DNA of 64,000 bases. Origin: Actinomycetota bacterium. GTDB lineage: Bacteria > Actinomycetota > Actinomycetes > Propionibacteriales > Nocardioidaceae. The notes under the pieces were generated by a model. It was not told the DNA's origin and did not search any database. It saw nothing but the letters and a program-made list of their open reading frames with translations. Within the stretch, counting starts at the first letter, position 1; the number at the start of each line of letters is the position of its first letter. Shown one piece after another: positions 54,585 through 63,852 of the stretch. The position numbers and the translations under genes are program-made. The stretch lies in assembly GCA_009701885.1 (NCBI GenBank), contig WLJH01000015.1:29718-93717 (forward strand), read 5' to 3'.

Positions 54585-55838
54585 ATGGACGACCTGCGGA
54601 TCGACGTGCTCGTGGTGGCGGTCGCCGTGCTCGGGCTGGCGGTGGCAAGCCTCTCCGCACGCATCGACCGGCTGCCGCTGTCGGAGCCCCTCGTCGCCAC
54701 CGGGGTCGGCGTCGCCGTGGGACCGCAGGCACTGGACCTCCTGGGATTGCCGCCGCTCGACGGCAGCGGTTCCGGTGCCGGGGCACAGGTCCTCGGCGAG
54801 GTCGCCGTCGTGCTGTTGTCGCTGTCGATGATGGCGATCGTCCTGCGCTACCCCTGGCCGGACGTACGCCGCGCGGCCCGCTCGGCCGGGGTCCTCGTCG
54901 GGGTCGCGATGCCCCTGATGGCCCTCGTCTCGGCCGGCGTCGCCTGGCTGGTGCTCGGTCCCGCGGCGGGGCTCGGTGCCGCGGCTGCGCTGCTGCTCGG
55001 GGCCGCCGTCTGCCCGACCGATCCCGTGCTGTCCTCGAGCGTGGTGACCGGCGAACTCGCGGAGCGCGACGTCGACGGGCGTGCGCGCCGCCTGCTCTCC
55101 CTGGAGTCCGGCGCCAACGACGCCCTGGCCCTGCCGCTGGTGGTCGTCGCGGTCGCGGTCGCCGGCCCACTGGCCGCCGGGGACGCGGCGGTCGAGGTGG
55201 TGCGCGGGGTGCTCGGGGGACTCGCGCTCGGGCTGGCGGTCGGGTACGTCGCCGCGCGTGCCGTGCGGCTCGGCGAGAGCCACGGTGCGACCGAGCCGGG
55301 CCCCGTCGTCGTCTTCACCCTCGTCCTCGCGGTGGGCGTGCTCGCCGCCGCCCACCTGCTGAAGGTCGCGGAGGTGCTCGCGGTCCTGGTGGCCGGTCTC
55401 GCCCTCAATGCCGGCTGGTCGGGGCACGACCGCGTCCGCGGCGCCACCCTCGACGAGGCACTCAACCGCTACGCCGTGCTGCCGTTCTTCGTCCTCCTCG
55501 GTGCGGCCCTGCCCTGGTCTGCCTGGGCGGAGACCGGCTGGGTGCTGGTGCCGCTGGTGGTGGGCGTGCTGGTCCTGCGGCGGCTGCCGGTCCTGCTGCT
55601 GCTCGCCCGACCGCTGCGGCTGCCCGTCAGGGACGCGGTCTTCCTGGGCTGGTTCGGCCCGATCGGCGTCTCCGGCCTCTACTACCTGCTCGAGGTGGCA
55701 CACCGTGTCCCCGGCTCGGCACTCGTCGTCACGACCGGCGTCGCCGTCGTCGCTGCCAGCACCGTCGTGCACGGGCTCACCGGCAGTCCCGGCCGCGTCC
55801 TGTACCGCCGATTCGGCAGCACCGCGGGCGTTCGCTAG
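54585..55838 (+). CDS. Cation/proton antiporter (CPA1/NhaP-like)
   Basis: A 417-residue antiporter with about 12 transmembrane helices. The family motif is GAAVCPTDPVLSSSVVTGELAERDVDGRARRLLSLESGANDALALPLV (about residues 135-185), where TDP and the ESGxND Asp bind the cation. I prefer ATG 54585, which begins directly before the first helix (DDLRIDVLVVAVAVLGLAV), over GTG 54546. It exchanges Na+ or K+ for protons. Confidence 0.9.
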   Translation: MDDLRIDVLVVAVAVLGLAVASLSARIDRLPLSEPLVATGVGVAVGPQALDLLGLPPLDGSGSGAGAQVLGEVAVVLLSLSMMAIVLRYPWPDVRRAARSAGVLVGVAMPLMALVSAGVAWLVLGPAAGLGAAAALLLGAAVCPTDPVLSSSVVTGELAERDVDGRARRLLSLESGANDALALPLVVVAVAVAGPLAAGDAAVEVVRGVLGGLALGLAVGYVAARAVRLGESHGATEPGPVVVFTLVLAVGVLAAAHLLKVAEVLAVLVAGLALNAGWSGHDRVRGATLDEALNRYAVLPFFVLLGAALPWSAWAETGWVLVPLVVGVLVLRRLPVLLLLARPLRLPVRDAVFLGWFGPIGVSGLYYLLEVAHRVPGSALVVTTGVAVVAASTVVHGLTGSPGRVLYRRFGSTAGVR

Positions 55839-55875
55839 TATCAACCAGTCCTCGCGGCAGCCCCGCGCAGGATGG

Positions 55876-55948
55876 GCGCCTGTAGCTCAACGGATAGAGC
55901 ATCTGACTACGGATCAGAAGGTTTGGGGTTCGAATCCCTACAGGCGCG
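55876..55948 (+). tRNA. tRNA-Arg (ACG)
   Basis: A 73-base tRNA: acceptor GCGCCTG/CAGGCGC, D arm GTAGCTCAACGGATAGAGC, anticodon stem TCTGA/TCAGA with loop CTACGGA (anticodon ACG), T arm GGGGTTCGAATCCCT. CCA is not encoded. tRNA-Arg genes are common attachment sites; the genes downstream are accessory, but I see no integrase or second copy of the 3' end in the window. Confidence 0.95.
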
Positions 55949-55961
55949 CAGATCGATCAAG

Positions 55962-55994
55962 CCGCAGGTCAGCCCGCTGACCTGCGGTTTTGTC
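55962..55994. terminator. tRNA-Arg intrinsic terminator
   Basis: CCGCAGGTCAG, CCCG loop, CTGACCTGCGG, then TTTTGTCGTTT. This is a perfect 11-base stem with a T-rich tail, one of the few classical terminators here. Confidence 0.9.
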
Positions 55995-55998
55995 GTTT

Positions 55999-56153
55999 CT
56001 GAGGTCGCCAGAACCGCTCGTTGAACCCGCAAGCAACGGGCCCAAGACCGGCTCCGGGCACTGTGCGGGCACACTCCGGGCACAGTTGCCTCTCGGCAGA
56101 GGGCTTCTGACGCCCGTCAGAGAGGCCCGTCCCCGGGCCCGCTGAGGTCGCCA
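55999..56153. repeat. Repeats in the gap between tRNA-Arg and hsdM
   Basis: The 12-mer CTGAGGTCGCCA occurs at 55999 and 56142, flanking 131 bases. Inside, CGGGCAC occurs three times at exact 11-base spacing (56055, 56066, 56077), and CTGACGCCCGTCAG is a 6-base-arm palindrome (56106-56119). The 299-base gap (55949-56247) holds no gene. The arrangement could be remnant recombinase arm sites. Confidence 0.5.
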
Positions 56154-56186
56154 AGAGGTGATCCGCGGCCGACCTTCCACGCCGTT

Positions 56187-56202
56187 GTCGGAGGCCTCCG
56201 AC
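56187..56202. promoter_or_regulatory. 16-bp perfect palindrome upstream of hsdM
   Basis: GTCGGAGGCCTCCGAC lies 46 bases before the hsdM ATG. It may be a binding site controlling the restriction-modification operon. No controller gene is present. Confidence 0.4.
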
Positions 56203-56247
56203 ATCCTGCTCGGCTGCCCGGAAGGACCGGCCGGCAGGAGGTCCTCC

Positions 56248-57744
56248 ATGTCCACGCCCACTGGCGCTGCGGTCACTAAGGTAAATCCCGTGATCACGGG
56301 TGAGTTGAAGAGCAAGATCGACCGCGTCTGGGACTCCTTCTGGTCCGGCGGCATCAGCAACCCGCTCGAGGTCATCGAGCAGATCACCTACCTGCTCTTC
56401 ATCCGCCGCCTCGACGACATCCAGACGCTGGCCGAGAAGAAGGCCCGGGTCACGGGAGCCGCCGTCGAGAATTCCGTCTTCCTGCCCGGCCAGGTGCACC
56501 TGCGGTGGAGCCAGTTCAAGAACACCTCGCCCGAGGTGATGCACAAGACGATCGCCGACGAGGTGTTCCCGTTCCTGCGCGGCCTGGGCGACGGCAGCAC
56601 CTACAGCGAGCACATGAAGGACGCCCGGTTCACCATCCCGACGCCGGCGCTGCTGTCCAAGGTCGTCGACATGCTCGACGACATCCCGATGGCCGACCGC
56701 GACACCAATGGCGACCTCTACGAGTACCTGCTCTCCAAGATCGCCTCAGCCGGCGTCAATGGTCAGTTCCGCACCCCACGCCACATCATCGATTTGATGG
56801 TGCAGATGACCGCGCCCCAGCCGGGGGACGAGATCTGTGACCCCGCGTGCGGCACGGGCGGCTTCCTCGTCGCCGCGAGCGAGTACGTCCGCGACAGGCA
56901 CGCCGACGCGCTGCTCGACCAGGCGCAGCGCAAGCACTTCCACGCTTCGATGTTCCACGGCTACGACTTCGACTCCACCATGCTTCGCATCGGCAGCATG
57001 AACATGCTGCTGCACGGGATCGAGACCCCTGACATCCGCTACCGCGACTCCCTCTCCGAGGGAGCGGCCGGGGACGCCGACAAGTACACCCTCATCCTCG
57101 CCAATCCGCCCTTCGCCGGATCGCTCGACTACGAGTCGACAGCCAAGGACCTCCAGCGGATCGTCAAGACCAAGAAGACCGAACTCCTCTTCCTTGCACT
57201 GCTACTCAAGCTGCTCAAGCCGGGCGGCCGCGCAGCAGTGATCGTTCCCGACGGCGTCCTCTTCGGTTCCAGCACTGCGCACAAAGCACTGCGCAAGATG
57301 CTGGTGGAGGAGCAGAAGCTCGATGCGGTGGTGAAGTTGCCCTCCGGTGTCTTCCGTCCGTATGCCGGCGTGTCGACGGCGATCCTCTTTTTCACCAAGA
57401 CCAACTCCGGCGGCACCGACGACGTCTGGTTCTACGACGTTCGCGCCGACGGCTTCTCCCTCGATGACAAGCGCAGCCTCGTTGAGGCCAACGACCTGCC
57501 CGACGTGCTCAGTCGCTGGCAGCGCCGCGACGTTGAGAAGAGCCGCGCCCGCACCGAGCAGTCGTTCCTCGTACCCAAGACCGACATCGTCGCCCAGGAC
57601 TACGACCTCTCGCTGAACCGCTACAAGGAGGTCGTTCAAGACGAGGTCGAGCACCGCGCGCCGTTGGAGATCATCGCCGACATGGAGACGCTTGAGGACG
57701 AGATCGCCAAGGGTCTCACCGAACTCAAGGCGATGCTCTCGTGA
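56248..57744 (+). CDS. hsdM: Type I restriction-modification DNA methyltransferase, HsdM subunit
   Basis: A 498-residue N6-adenine methyltransferase. The HsdM N-terminal helical domain (ELKSKIDRVWDSFWSGGISNPLEVIEQITYLLFIRRLDD) precedes the SAM-binding DPACGTGGFLVAASEY and the catalytic LILANPPFAGSLDY (NPPF). It methylates the host site with HsdS. ATG 56248 has AGGAGG 6 bases upstream; a GTG at 56290 with TAAGGT 7 bases upstream is an alternative leaderless start closer to the family's usual N-terminus. Its stop overlaps hsdS by 4 bases. Confidence 0.95.
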   Translation: MSTPTGAAVTKVNPVITGELKSKIDRVWDSFWSGGISNPLEVIEQITYLLFIRRLDDIQTLAEKKARVTGAAVENSVFLPGQVHLRWSQFKNTSPEVMHKTIADEVFPFLRGLGDGSTYSEHMKDARFTIPTPALLSKVVDMLDDIPMADRDTNGDLYEYLLSKIASAGVNGQFRTPRHIIDLMVQMTAPQPGDEICDPACGTGGFLVAASEYVRDRHADALLDQAQRKHFHASMFHGYDFDSTMLRIGSMNMLLHGIETPDIRYRDSLSEGAAGDADKYTLILANPPFAGSLDYESTAKDLQRIVKTKKTELLFLALLLKLLKPGGRAAVIVPDGVLFGSSTAHKALRKMLVEEQKLDAVVKLPSGVFRPYAGVSTAILFFTKTNSGGTDDVWFYDVRADGFSLDDKRSLVEANDLPDVLSRWQRRDVEKSRARTEQSFLVPKTDIVAQDYDLSLNRYKEVVQDEVEHRAPLEIIADMETLEDEIAKGLTELKAMLS

Positions 57745-58820
57745 CGGCGGTCGGCGACATCCTGGAACTCTCGTACGGGAAGGCGCTCAAAAAGGCCGAC
57801 AGGGACGGCGGAGACGTGCCGGTGGTCGGTTCCGGAGGCGTCGTCGGAGGGCACTCCAGCGGCATCACCGATGCACCGACCATCGTCGTCGGACGTAAGG
57901 GCAGCATCGGCAGCGTCACGTGGGTCGATGGTCCTGCCTGGCCCATCGATACTGCGTACTTCGTGAAACCGAAGGGGGATGACCTCGACCGACGTTGGGC
58001 CTACTGGATGCTCCGGTCGCTCCACCTGGAGACGATGAACAAGTCCGCCGCGGTGCCTGGCCTGAATCGCGATGACGTCTACCGACTTAACGTGACTGTC
58101 CCACCGGTCGCCGAGCAGCGCCGCATCGCAGCGATCCTCGACCACGCCGACGCCCTGCGCAGTAAGCGCCAGCAGGTTCTCACTCACCTCGACGTTCTGG
58201 CGGAATCAATCTTCGACGAGTTCTTCGCAGAACCGCCGAGTCGGTGGTGGCCACTGAACGACCTAGCGGAGAAGGTGGTCGTTGGACACGTTGGGCCGAC
58301 CAGCGAGTTCTTCCGTCCTACAGGGGTTCCCTTCCTGCGGACCGGGAACGTAGGCAAGGGGCGACTCGTTCGTGATGGCTTGGCCCATGTCACGACCGAA
58401 TTTCACGAACGTTTGCAGAAGAGCCAGATTCGCAAGGGCGACGTCCTTATCTCGCGAGTCATAACCGACGAGGTGCGTGCCGCAGTAACGCCACCTGAGT
58501 TCGATGGAGCCAACTGCGCGAACATCATCGTCGTCCGCCCGAGTGATCGTCTGCTGCCCAGCACAGTTCTTGGCTACATCAGTCGCGGCGGGACCCAGCG
58601 ACGACTTGTCGGGCGACGAGTTGGATCCGCTCAAGGAGTCGTCAACACAACTGTCCTAAAGGAGCTGCCGATGCCGCTCTACCCGGTGGAAGCCCAACGG
58701 CGTCTCGCAGATCGGGTAGAAAGGATGACAGTGCAAGGCGTCGCCGTCCAGCGCGCTCTCGAAGCCAACGACAGCCTCTTTGCCTCACTCCAGTCACGCG
58801 CATTCCGAGGGGAATTGTGA
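57741..58820 (+). CDS. hsdS: Type I restriction-modification specificity subunit HsdS
   Basis: A 359-residue specificity protein with two target-recognition domains. Each TRD is followed by the conserved helix: NVTVPPVAEQRRIAAILDHADALRSKRQQVLTHLDVLAESIF (about 115-155) and PLYPVEAQRRLADRVERMTVQGVAV near the C-terminus. The recognised sequence is bipartite and cannot be predicted. Base composition drops here compared with the chromosomal genes, as usual for hsdS. The next gene starts 3 bases after its stop. Confidence 0.92.
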   Translation: MTAVGDILELSYGKALKKADRDGGDVPVVGSGGVVGGHSSGITDAPTIVVGRKGSIGSVTWVDGPAWPIDTAYFVKPKGDDLDRRWAYWMLRSLHLETMNKSAAVPGLNRDDVYRLNVTVPPVAEQRRIAAILDHADALRSKRQQVLTHLDVLAESIFDEFFAEPPSRWWPLNDLAEKVVVGHVGPTSEFFRPTGVPFLRTGNVGKGRLVRDGLAHVTTEFHERLQKSQIRKGDVLISRVITDEVRAAVTPPEFDGANCANIIVVRPSDRLLPSTVLGYISRGGTQRRLVGRRVGSAQGVVNTTVLKELPMPLYPVEAQRRLADRVERMTVQGVAVQRALEANDSLFASLQSRAFRGEL

Positions 58821-58823
58821 CCG

Positions 58824-59903
58824 ATGCCCGTTGAGATGAGGATGTGGCGCATCGATGGCGACGAGCCAAAGCCGTTAACAACGTCGGTACTGCCCGCTGA
58901 GAAAGATCTGCACGAGTTCCTCAAGCGTGACCCGTCACTGCTGGGCGAGCGGCTGCTCGTGATCGGCAGCGAGGTCATCACGCCGTACGGCCCGCGCCTC
59001 GACCTGCTGGCGATCGATGCCGAGGGCAATCTCAACCTGCTCGAGCTCAAGCGTGACAAGACTCCCCGCGAAGTCGTGGCCCAGGTGCTCGATTACGGCT
59101 CGTGGGCCTCGACTCTGTCTCGTGAGGACGTCATCGACATCGCCACCAAACACCTTGATCAGCCGTTCGAGGCGGCCTTCGAGGATGTGTTCGGTAGCGC
59201 ACCACCTGATGAGCTCAACGGCGATCTTCGCCTCACCATCGTGGCGGCTGAACTCGACGCCAGTTCCGAGCGCATTGTGAACTACCTGCGCGACTTCGGG
59301 GTCCCGGTCAACGCGGTGTTCTTCTCCTACTTGGAGGACGACGACCGTCGCTACCTCGCCCGCTCGTGGCTGGCGGCGTCCGATGAGGACGCTCTTGCGG
59401 CGCCCAGCCTCAGCAAAAAGAGCAAGAAGGCGCAGTGGAACGGCATCGACTGGTACGTCTCCTATGGAGGTCACCGTGTCTGGGAGGACGGCCGCACGTT
59501 CAACTTCATCTCGGCGGGCGCAGGCAAGTTCTACTCCCAGACCATCCGTTCGCTGCCCGAGGGCGCCCGCGTCTGGGTCAACGTCCCGGGCACCGGCTTC
59601 GTGGCCGTGGGCAGGACCCTGGGACCTGCTGCTCGGTTCGAAACGGCCGAGGTGCTGATCAATGGTGAGTGGACGCCGCTGGCGGACAAGCCACTCGCGA
59701 CGGATTATGCGTTCGCTGTCGCCGACCTTCACGACGATGACGCGGAATGGGTCGTGCCGGTGGAGTGGCTCGATGCCCGACCGCAGGGCGAGGCGTTCTG
59801 GGAGAAGGGCATGTTCGCCAGCCAGCACAGTGCCTGCAAGCTCCGCCAGGAGTTCACCCTCGAGCGCCTGGCCGACCACTTCGATATCGACGAGGGCGAG
59901 TAG
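58824..59903 (+). CDS. NucS/EndoMS-like (DUF91) nuclease domain protein within the RM operon
   Basis: A 359-residue protein between hsdS and hsdR. The N-terminal part has a PD-(D/E)xK nuclease core like NucS: SEVITPYGPRLDLLAIDAEGNLNLLELKRDKTPREVVAQVLDYGSW (about residues 50-95), with Asp in RLDLL and ELK as the metal/catalytic residues. The C-terminal half (WNGIDWYVSYGGHRVWEDG...EGARVWVNVPGTGFVAVGRTLG) reads like a PUA/EVE-type beta-barrel, a fold known for reading modified bases; that call is by eye. It is translationally adjacent to both neighbours, suggesting it belongs to the defence system. Confidence 0.75.
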   Translation: MPVEMRMWRIDGDEPKPLTTSVLPAEKDLHEFLKRDPSLLGERLLVIGSEVITPYGPRLDLLAIDAEGNLNLLELKRDKTPREVVAQVLDYGSWASTLSREDVIDIATKHLDQPFEAAFEDVFGSAPPDELNGDLRLTIVAAELDASSERIVNYLRDFGVPVNAVFFSYLEDDDRRYLARSWLAASDEDALAAPSLSKKSKKAQWNGIDWYVSYGGHRVWEDGRTFNFISAGAGKFYSQTIRSLPEGARVWVNVPGTGFVAVGRTLGPAARFETAEVLINGEWTPLADKPLATDYAFAVADLHDDDAEWVVPVEWLDARPQGEAFWEKGMFASQHSACKLRQEFTLERLADHFDIDEGE

Positions 59904-59909
59904 TCGACG

Positions 59910-62900
59910 ATGGGGAACTTCGACTTCGTCCGCCAGACGCTGCCGTCACTGCACGATGACTGCGCGCGGGCCGAGTCGTACCTGTCCTCCGACCCGAGGT
60001 CGGCCTGCTTCTACAGCCGCCGGGTGGTCGAGGAGTTGGTCGGCTACCTCTACGACGTCCTAGCCCTGCCCATCCCGTACCGCGACGATCTGGCGGCGAA
60101 GATCGGCGACGCCGCGTTCAAGTCGCAGGTTCCCCAAGGCATCACGCAGAAGCTGACCGCGATCCGTCGTATCGCCAACACCGCGGTGCACGAGAATCGG
60201 CAGATTCGCCCTGACGTGTCGTTGGCGGTGCTGCGCGAGCTGTTCAACGTCGTCGTGTGGACCTCGTACCACCACTCCCCGGCGCCGACCGCGGTGCCGT
60301 TGCAGGCGCAGTTCGACCCGGCCCTGGCCGCCAAGGCTGCGCCGCTGTCGCGTGAAGACGTCGCGCGCCTCGCGGCGAAGTTCAAGGAGCAGGACGAGGC
60401 CCACTCCCGTGCGCTGGCCGAGAAGGACGACCTCGTAGCGGCACGCGATGCGGAGATCGCGGAGCTGCAGGCTCAGATCGCCGCCGCCCAAGCGGAGGCC
60501 GCGCCCGACACGCGTGACTACGACGAGGCCGCCGCCCGCGACCTGTTCATCGATGTCCTCCTCCACGAGGCCGGATGGAAGCTCGACGAGGAGCGCGACC
60601 GCGAGTACCCCGTCACCGGCATGCCGAATGCCGAGGGCCACGGCTTCGTCGACTACGTCCTCTGGGGGGCCGACGGTCTCCCGCTGGCAGTGGTCGAGGC
60701 GAAGCGGACGTCGAAGTCGCCAGAGATCGGCCAGCAGCAGGCCAAGCTGTACGCCGACTGCCTCGAGAAGCAGTTCGGTCGGCGACCCGTCATCTTCTAC
60801 ACCAACGGCTACGAGCACCGGATCTGGGACGACGCCGGCGGCTACCCGCCACGCGAGACCCAGGGCTTCTACACCCGCGACGAGCTGGAGCTGCTGATCC
60901 AGCGCCGCCAGACCAAGCTCCCGTTGTCCTCGGCGCAGGCGAACACCGACATCGCCGGACGCCCCTACCAGGTGCGGGCCATCAAGGCCGTGGGCGATGC
61001 GTTCGACCGCAAGCAGCGCGAGGCCCTGCTGGTGATGGCCACCGGGTCCGGGAAGACCCGCACCACCATCGCGCTCGTAGATCTGCTGCAGAAGGCGAAC
61101 TGGGTCAAGCGGGTGCTGTTCCTGGCCGATCGGACTGCTCTGGTCAACCAGGCAGCCAACGCCTTCAAGCAGCACTTGCCTGGCTCGACCACCGTCAACC
61201 TCGTGACCGAGAAGGCCATCGAGGGACGCGTCTACGTCTCGACGTACCCCACGATGATGAACCTCATCAACGAGATCGACGACGGCCAGCGCCGCTTCGG
61301 GCCGGGCTACTTCGACCTCATCGTGATCGACGAGGCCCACCGCTCGGTGTATGCCAAATACGGCGCGATCTTCGACTACTTCGACTCATTGCTCGTCGGG
61401 CTCACCGCGACGCCCAAGGACGAGGTCGACCACAACACCTACCGGCTCTTCCACCTCGAGGACGGCGTCCCCACCGACAACTACTCCCTCGACGAAGCAG
61501 TCGACGCCGGCTACCTCGTGCCCCCTAAGGGCATCAGCGTCGGAACCCAGTTCCTGCGCTCCGGCATCACCTACGACGACCTCACCGAAGAGGAGAAGGA
61601 TCAGTGGGACAGCCTCGACTGGGGCGAGGACGGTCCGCCCGACGAGGTCGGCGCCGAGGAGATCAACCGCTTCCTCTTCAACGAAGACACCGTCGACAAG
61701 GTCCTCGAGACCCTGATGCTGCAGGGCTACAAGGTCGCCGGCGGCGACCGGCTGGGCAAGACGATCGTCTTCGCCAAGTCCCAGAAGCACGCTGAGTTCA
61801 TCGAGAAGCGCTTCAACCTCGCCTACCCCGAGCTCGCCGGCCACTTCGCCCGGGTGATCACCCACGGCACGCCCTACGCCCAGTCGCTGATCGACGACTT
61901 CTCCATCCACGACAAGGCGCCGCACATCGCGATCAGCGTCGACATGCTCGACACCGGTATCGACGTGCCCGAGGTCGTCAACCTCGTCTTCTTCAAGATG
62001 GTCCGCTCGAAGTCGAAGTTCTGGCAGATGATCGGCCGCGGCACCCGCCTGTGCCCCGACCTCTTCGGCCCCGGGGAGGACAAGCAGGACTTCCTCGTCT
62101 TCGACTTCTGCGGCAACCTCGAGTACTTCAGCCAGGACCTCCCCGGATCCCAGGGACAGACCCAGAAGTCGCTCTCCCAGCGTCTCTTCGAGGCAAGGCT
62201 CGGACTCGTCACCGGACTCGGCGACGAAGAACCCGACCTGCGCTGGACCACCGCCGCGACGCTGCATGAGGTCGTCGCTGGCATGAACCTCGACAACTTC
62301 GTCGTCCGCCCCCACCGCCGGGCCGTCGAGAAGTACGCGGATGCAGACGCGTGGAACCGCATCGAGCCCGAGGACTCGGAGGCGCTGCTCACACTCGCCG
62401 GGCTTCCCTCCTCGGTCCGCGATGACGACGAGGACGCCAAGCGCTTCGACCTCCTCGTCCTGCGACGCCAGCTCGCCCAGCTCGACGGCGACGCTGTGCT
62501 TGCCGAGCGACTCCGCGAGCCCATCCAGCACATCGCAGCCGCGCTGCTCGGCAAGACCACCATCCCGTCCGTCGCCGAGCAGGCCGTGCTGCTGGAGTCG
62601 GTGGCCGGCGACGAGTGGTGGATCGACGTAACCCTGCCGATGCTGGAGTTAGCGCGCCTCCGCATCCGCGGTCTCGCACGGTTCATCGAGAAGACGGCAC
62701 GCAACCCCGTCTACACCGACTTCGAGGACACGATCGGTGAGGGCGTCGAGGTGGTGCTTCCACGAGTCACGCCCGGGACGAACTTCGAGCGCTTCCGCGC
62801 CAAGGCCGAGGCGTACCTCCGCGAGCACCTCGACAACCTCGCCCTGCAACGGCTCCGCCGTAACAAACAGCTCACCGCAGCAGACCTGACCGAGCTGGAG

Positions 62901-63257
62901 CAGATGCTCGTCGCTTCCGGTGGACAGCAGGTCGACATCACCTGGGCAACTGAGCAGGGCGGGCTCGGGCTCTTCGTTCGCGGTCTCGTCGGCCTCGACC
63001 GCACCGCGGCGGCGGAGGCCTTCGAGAACTACCTGGACGGCACCAGGTTCTCCGCCGACCAGGTCCGCTTCATCAGCCTCATCGTCGACGAGTTGACCAG
63101 GAACGGCGTCATGGAGCCGGCCCGCCTCTTCGAGTCCCCCTACACCGACCACGCCCCCACGGGACCCGACTACGTCTTCCCGGACGCCGATGTAGACGCC
63201 ATCGTTGCGACCCTGCATCAGATCAAGCAGACCGCTCTCCCAGAGGACGTCGCCTGA
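59910..63257 (+). CDS. hsdR: Type I restriction endonuclease, HsdR subunit with DUF4145 N-terminus
   Basis: An 1115-residue motor-nuclease. N-terminal DUF4145 domain (MGNFDFVRQTLPSLHDDCARAESYL..., to about 120), a coiled coil (REDVARLAAKFKEQDEAHSRALAEKDDLVAARDAEIAELQAQI), then the nuclease core YVLWGADGLPLAVVEAKRTSKSPEIGQQQA (Asp and ExK). The SF2 translocase follows with LVMATGSGKTRTTIALVDLL, LIVIDEAHRSVYAKY and MIGRGTRLCPDLFG. It cleaves unmodified DNA after translocation. The DUF4145 part replaces the standard HsdR N-terminus and is common in EcoKI-like relatives. Confidence 0.95.
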   Translation: MGNFDFVRQTLPSLHDDCARAESYLSSDPRSACFYSRRVVEELVGYLYDVLALPIPYRDDLAAKIGDAAFKSQVPQGITQKLTAIRRIANTAVHENRQIRPDVSLAVLRELFNVVVWTSYHHSPAPTAVPLQAQFDPALAAKAAPLSREDVARLAAKFKEQDEAHSRALAEKDDLVAARDAEIAELQAQIAAAQAEAAPDTRDYDEAAARDLFIDVLLHEAGWKLDEERDREYPVTGMPNAEGHGFVDYVLWGADGLPLAVVEAKRTSKSPEIGQQQAKLYADCLEKQFGRRPVIFYTNGYEHRIWDDAGGYPPRETQGFYTRDELELLIQRRQTKLPLSSAQANTDIAGRPYQVRAIKAVGDAFDRKQREALLVMATGSGKTRTTIALVDLLQKANWVKRVLFLADRTALVNQAANAFKQHLPGSTTVNLVTEKAIEGRVYVSTYPTMMNLINEIDDGQRRFGPGYFDLIVIDEAHRSVYAKYGAIFDYFDSLLVGLTATPKDEVDHNTYRLFHLEDGVPTDNYSLDEAVDAGYLVPPKGISVGTQFLRSGITYDDLTEEEKDQWDSLDWGEDGPPDEVGAEEINRFLFNEDTVDKVLETLMLQGYKVAGGDRLGKTIVFAKSQKHAEFIEKRFNLAYPELAGHFARVITHGTPYAQSLIDDFSIHDKAPHIAISVDMLDTGIDVPEVVNLVFFKMVRSKSKFWQMIGRGTRLCPDLFGPGEDKQDFLVFDFCGNLEYFSQDLPGSQGQTQKSLSQRLFEARLGLVTGLGDEEPDLRWTTAATLHEVVAGMNLDNFVVRPHRRAVEKYADADAWNRIEPEDSEALLTLAGLPSSVRDDDEDAKRFDLLVLRRQLAQLDGDAVLAERLREPIQHIAAALLGKTTIPSVAEQAVLLESVAGDEWWIDVTLPMLELARLRIRGLARFIEKTARNPVYTDFEDTIGEGVEVVLPRVTPGTNFERFRAKAEAYLREHLDNLALQRLRRNKQLTAADLTELEQMLVASGGQQVDITWATEQGGLGLFVRGLVGLDRTAAAEAFENYLDGTRFSADQVRFISLIVDELTRNGVMEPARLFESPYTDHAPTGPDYVFPDADVDAIVATLHQIKQTALPEDVA

Positions 63258-63320
63258 AGAGGGCGTCAGCGTGGGTTGGGCTCGGTTCAACCGCGACAAA
63301 GCCCAACCCCGGCGCAGGCC

Positions 63321-63725
63321 TCACGTGGCGAAGATGTACTCGTCCCAGGGCATGCTGACAAGGACGGCGTACCCATCAAAGGTGCCCCAAGAGTCAGAGA
63401 CGACAGCACTCGCGCGACCCTCGGCGATGTAGGCGCGGCACATGGTCAGCGCTTCCAGCCATGTGTCGAACCAGACCGCGGGACCTTGCGTGAAGCCGCT
63501 CGCGGACCGAAGGACGTTACGCAGAGACTGCTGCATAGACAGCCACTCGGAAGCGTTCGCTGACTGCTCTACTACGGCCCCGTGCAAGCAGAGGATCTCG
63601 AGTCTTTCGCCCTGGAAGAGGAGGTCAGCCTTGAAAGCGCGGGTCGAGGCCCACTTCATGTCGCTGACGGTCAAGGGGCCGCCGACAATGCCGGGAATGG
63701 GGTGAGGAAGGGAGTTGGTGCTCAT
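63321..63725 (-). CDS. Hypothetical protein, lower GC
   Basis: A 134-residue protein (MSTNSLPHPIPGIVGGPLTVSDMKWASTRAFKADLLFQGERLEILCLHG...). No family is recognised; it has no signal peptide or membrane helix. AAGGA lies 9 bases before the ATG. Its GC is visibly below that of the chromosomal genes and it is convergent with hsdR, so it belongs to the transferred region. Confidence 0.65.
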   Translation of the reverse strand: MSTNSLPHPIPGIVGGPLTVSDMKWASTRAFKADLLFQGERLEILCLHGAVVEQSANASEWLSMQQSLRNVLRSASGFTQGPAVWFDTWLEALTMCRAYIAEGRASAVVSDSWGTFDGYAVLVSMPWDEYIFAT

Positions 63726-63852
63726 TGCGGGAGTCCTTTCGAACTGTGAGACCGACTCTCGGTCTCACAGCCGCAATCGGACGGCACCAGTCGCCTGAAG
63801 AGATTTCCTGTACAGCATTTCTGGAGGTGGTGAAGGAGTCCGGCGATCCGGC

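Noticed and set aside
55949-63320. Complete integrative element at tRNA-Arg
   Set aside because: No integrase, excisionase or second attachment-site copy is visible; only the accessory cargo and possible arm sites are seen.
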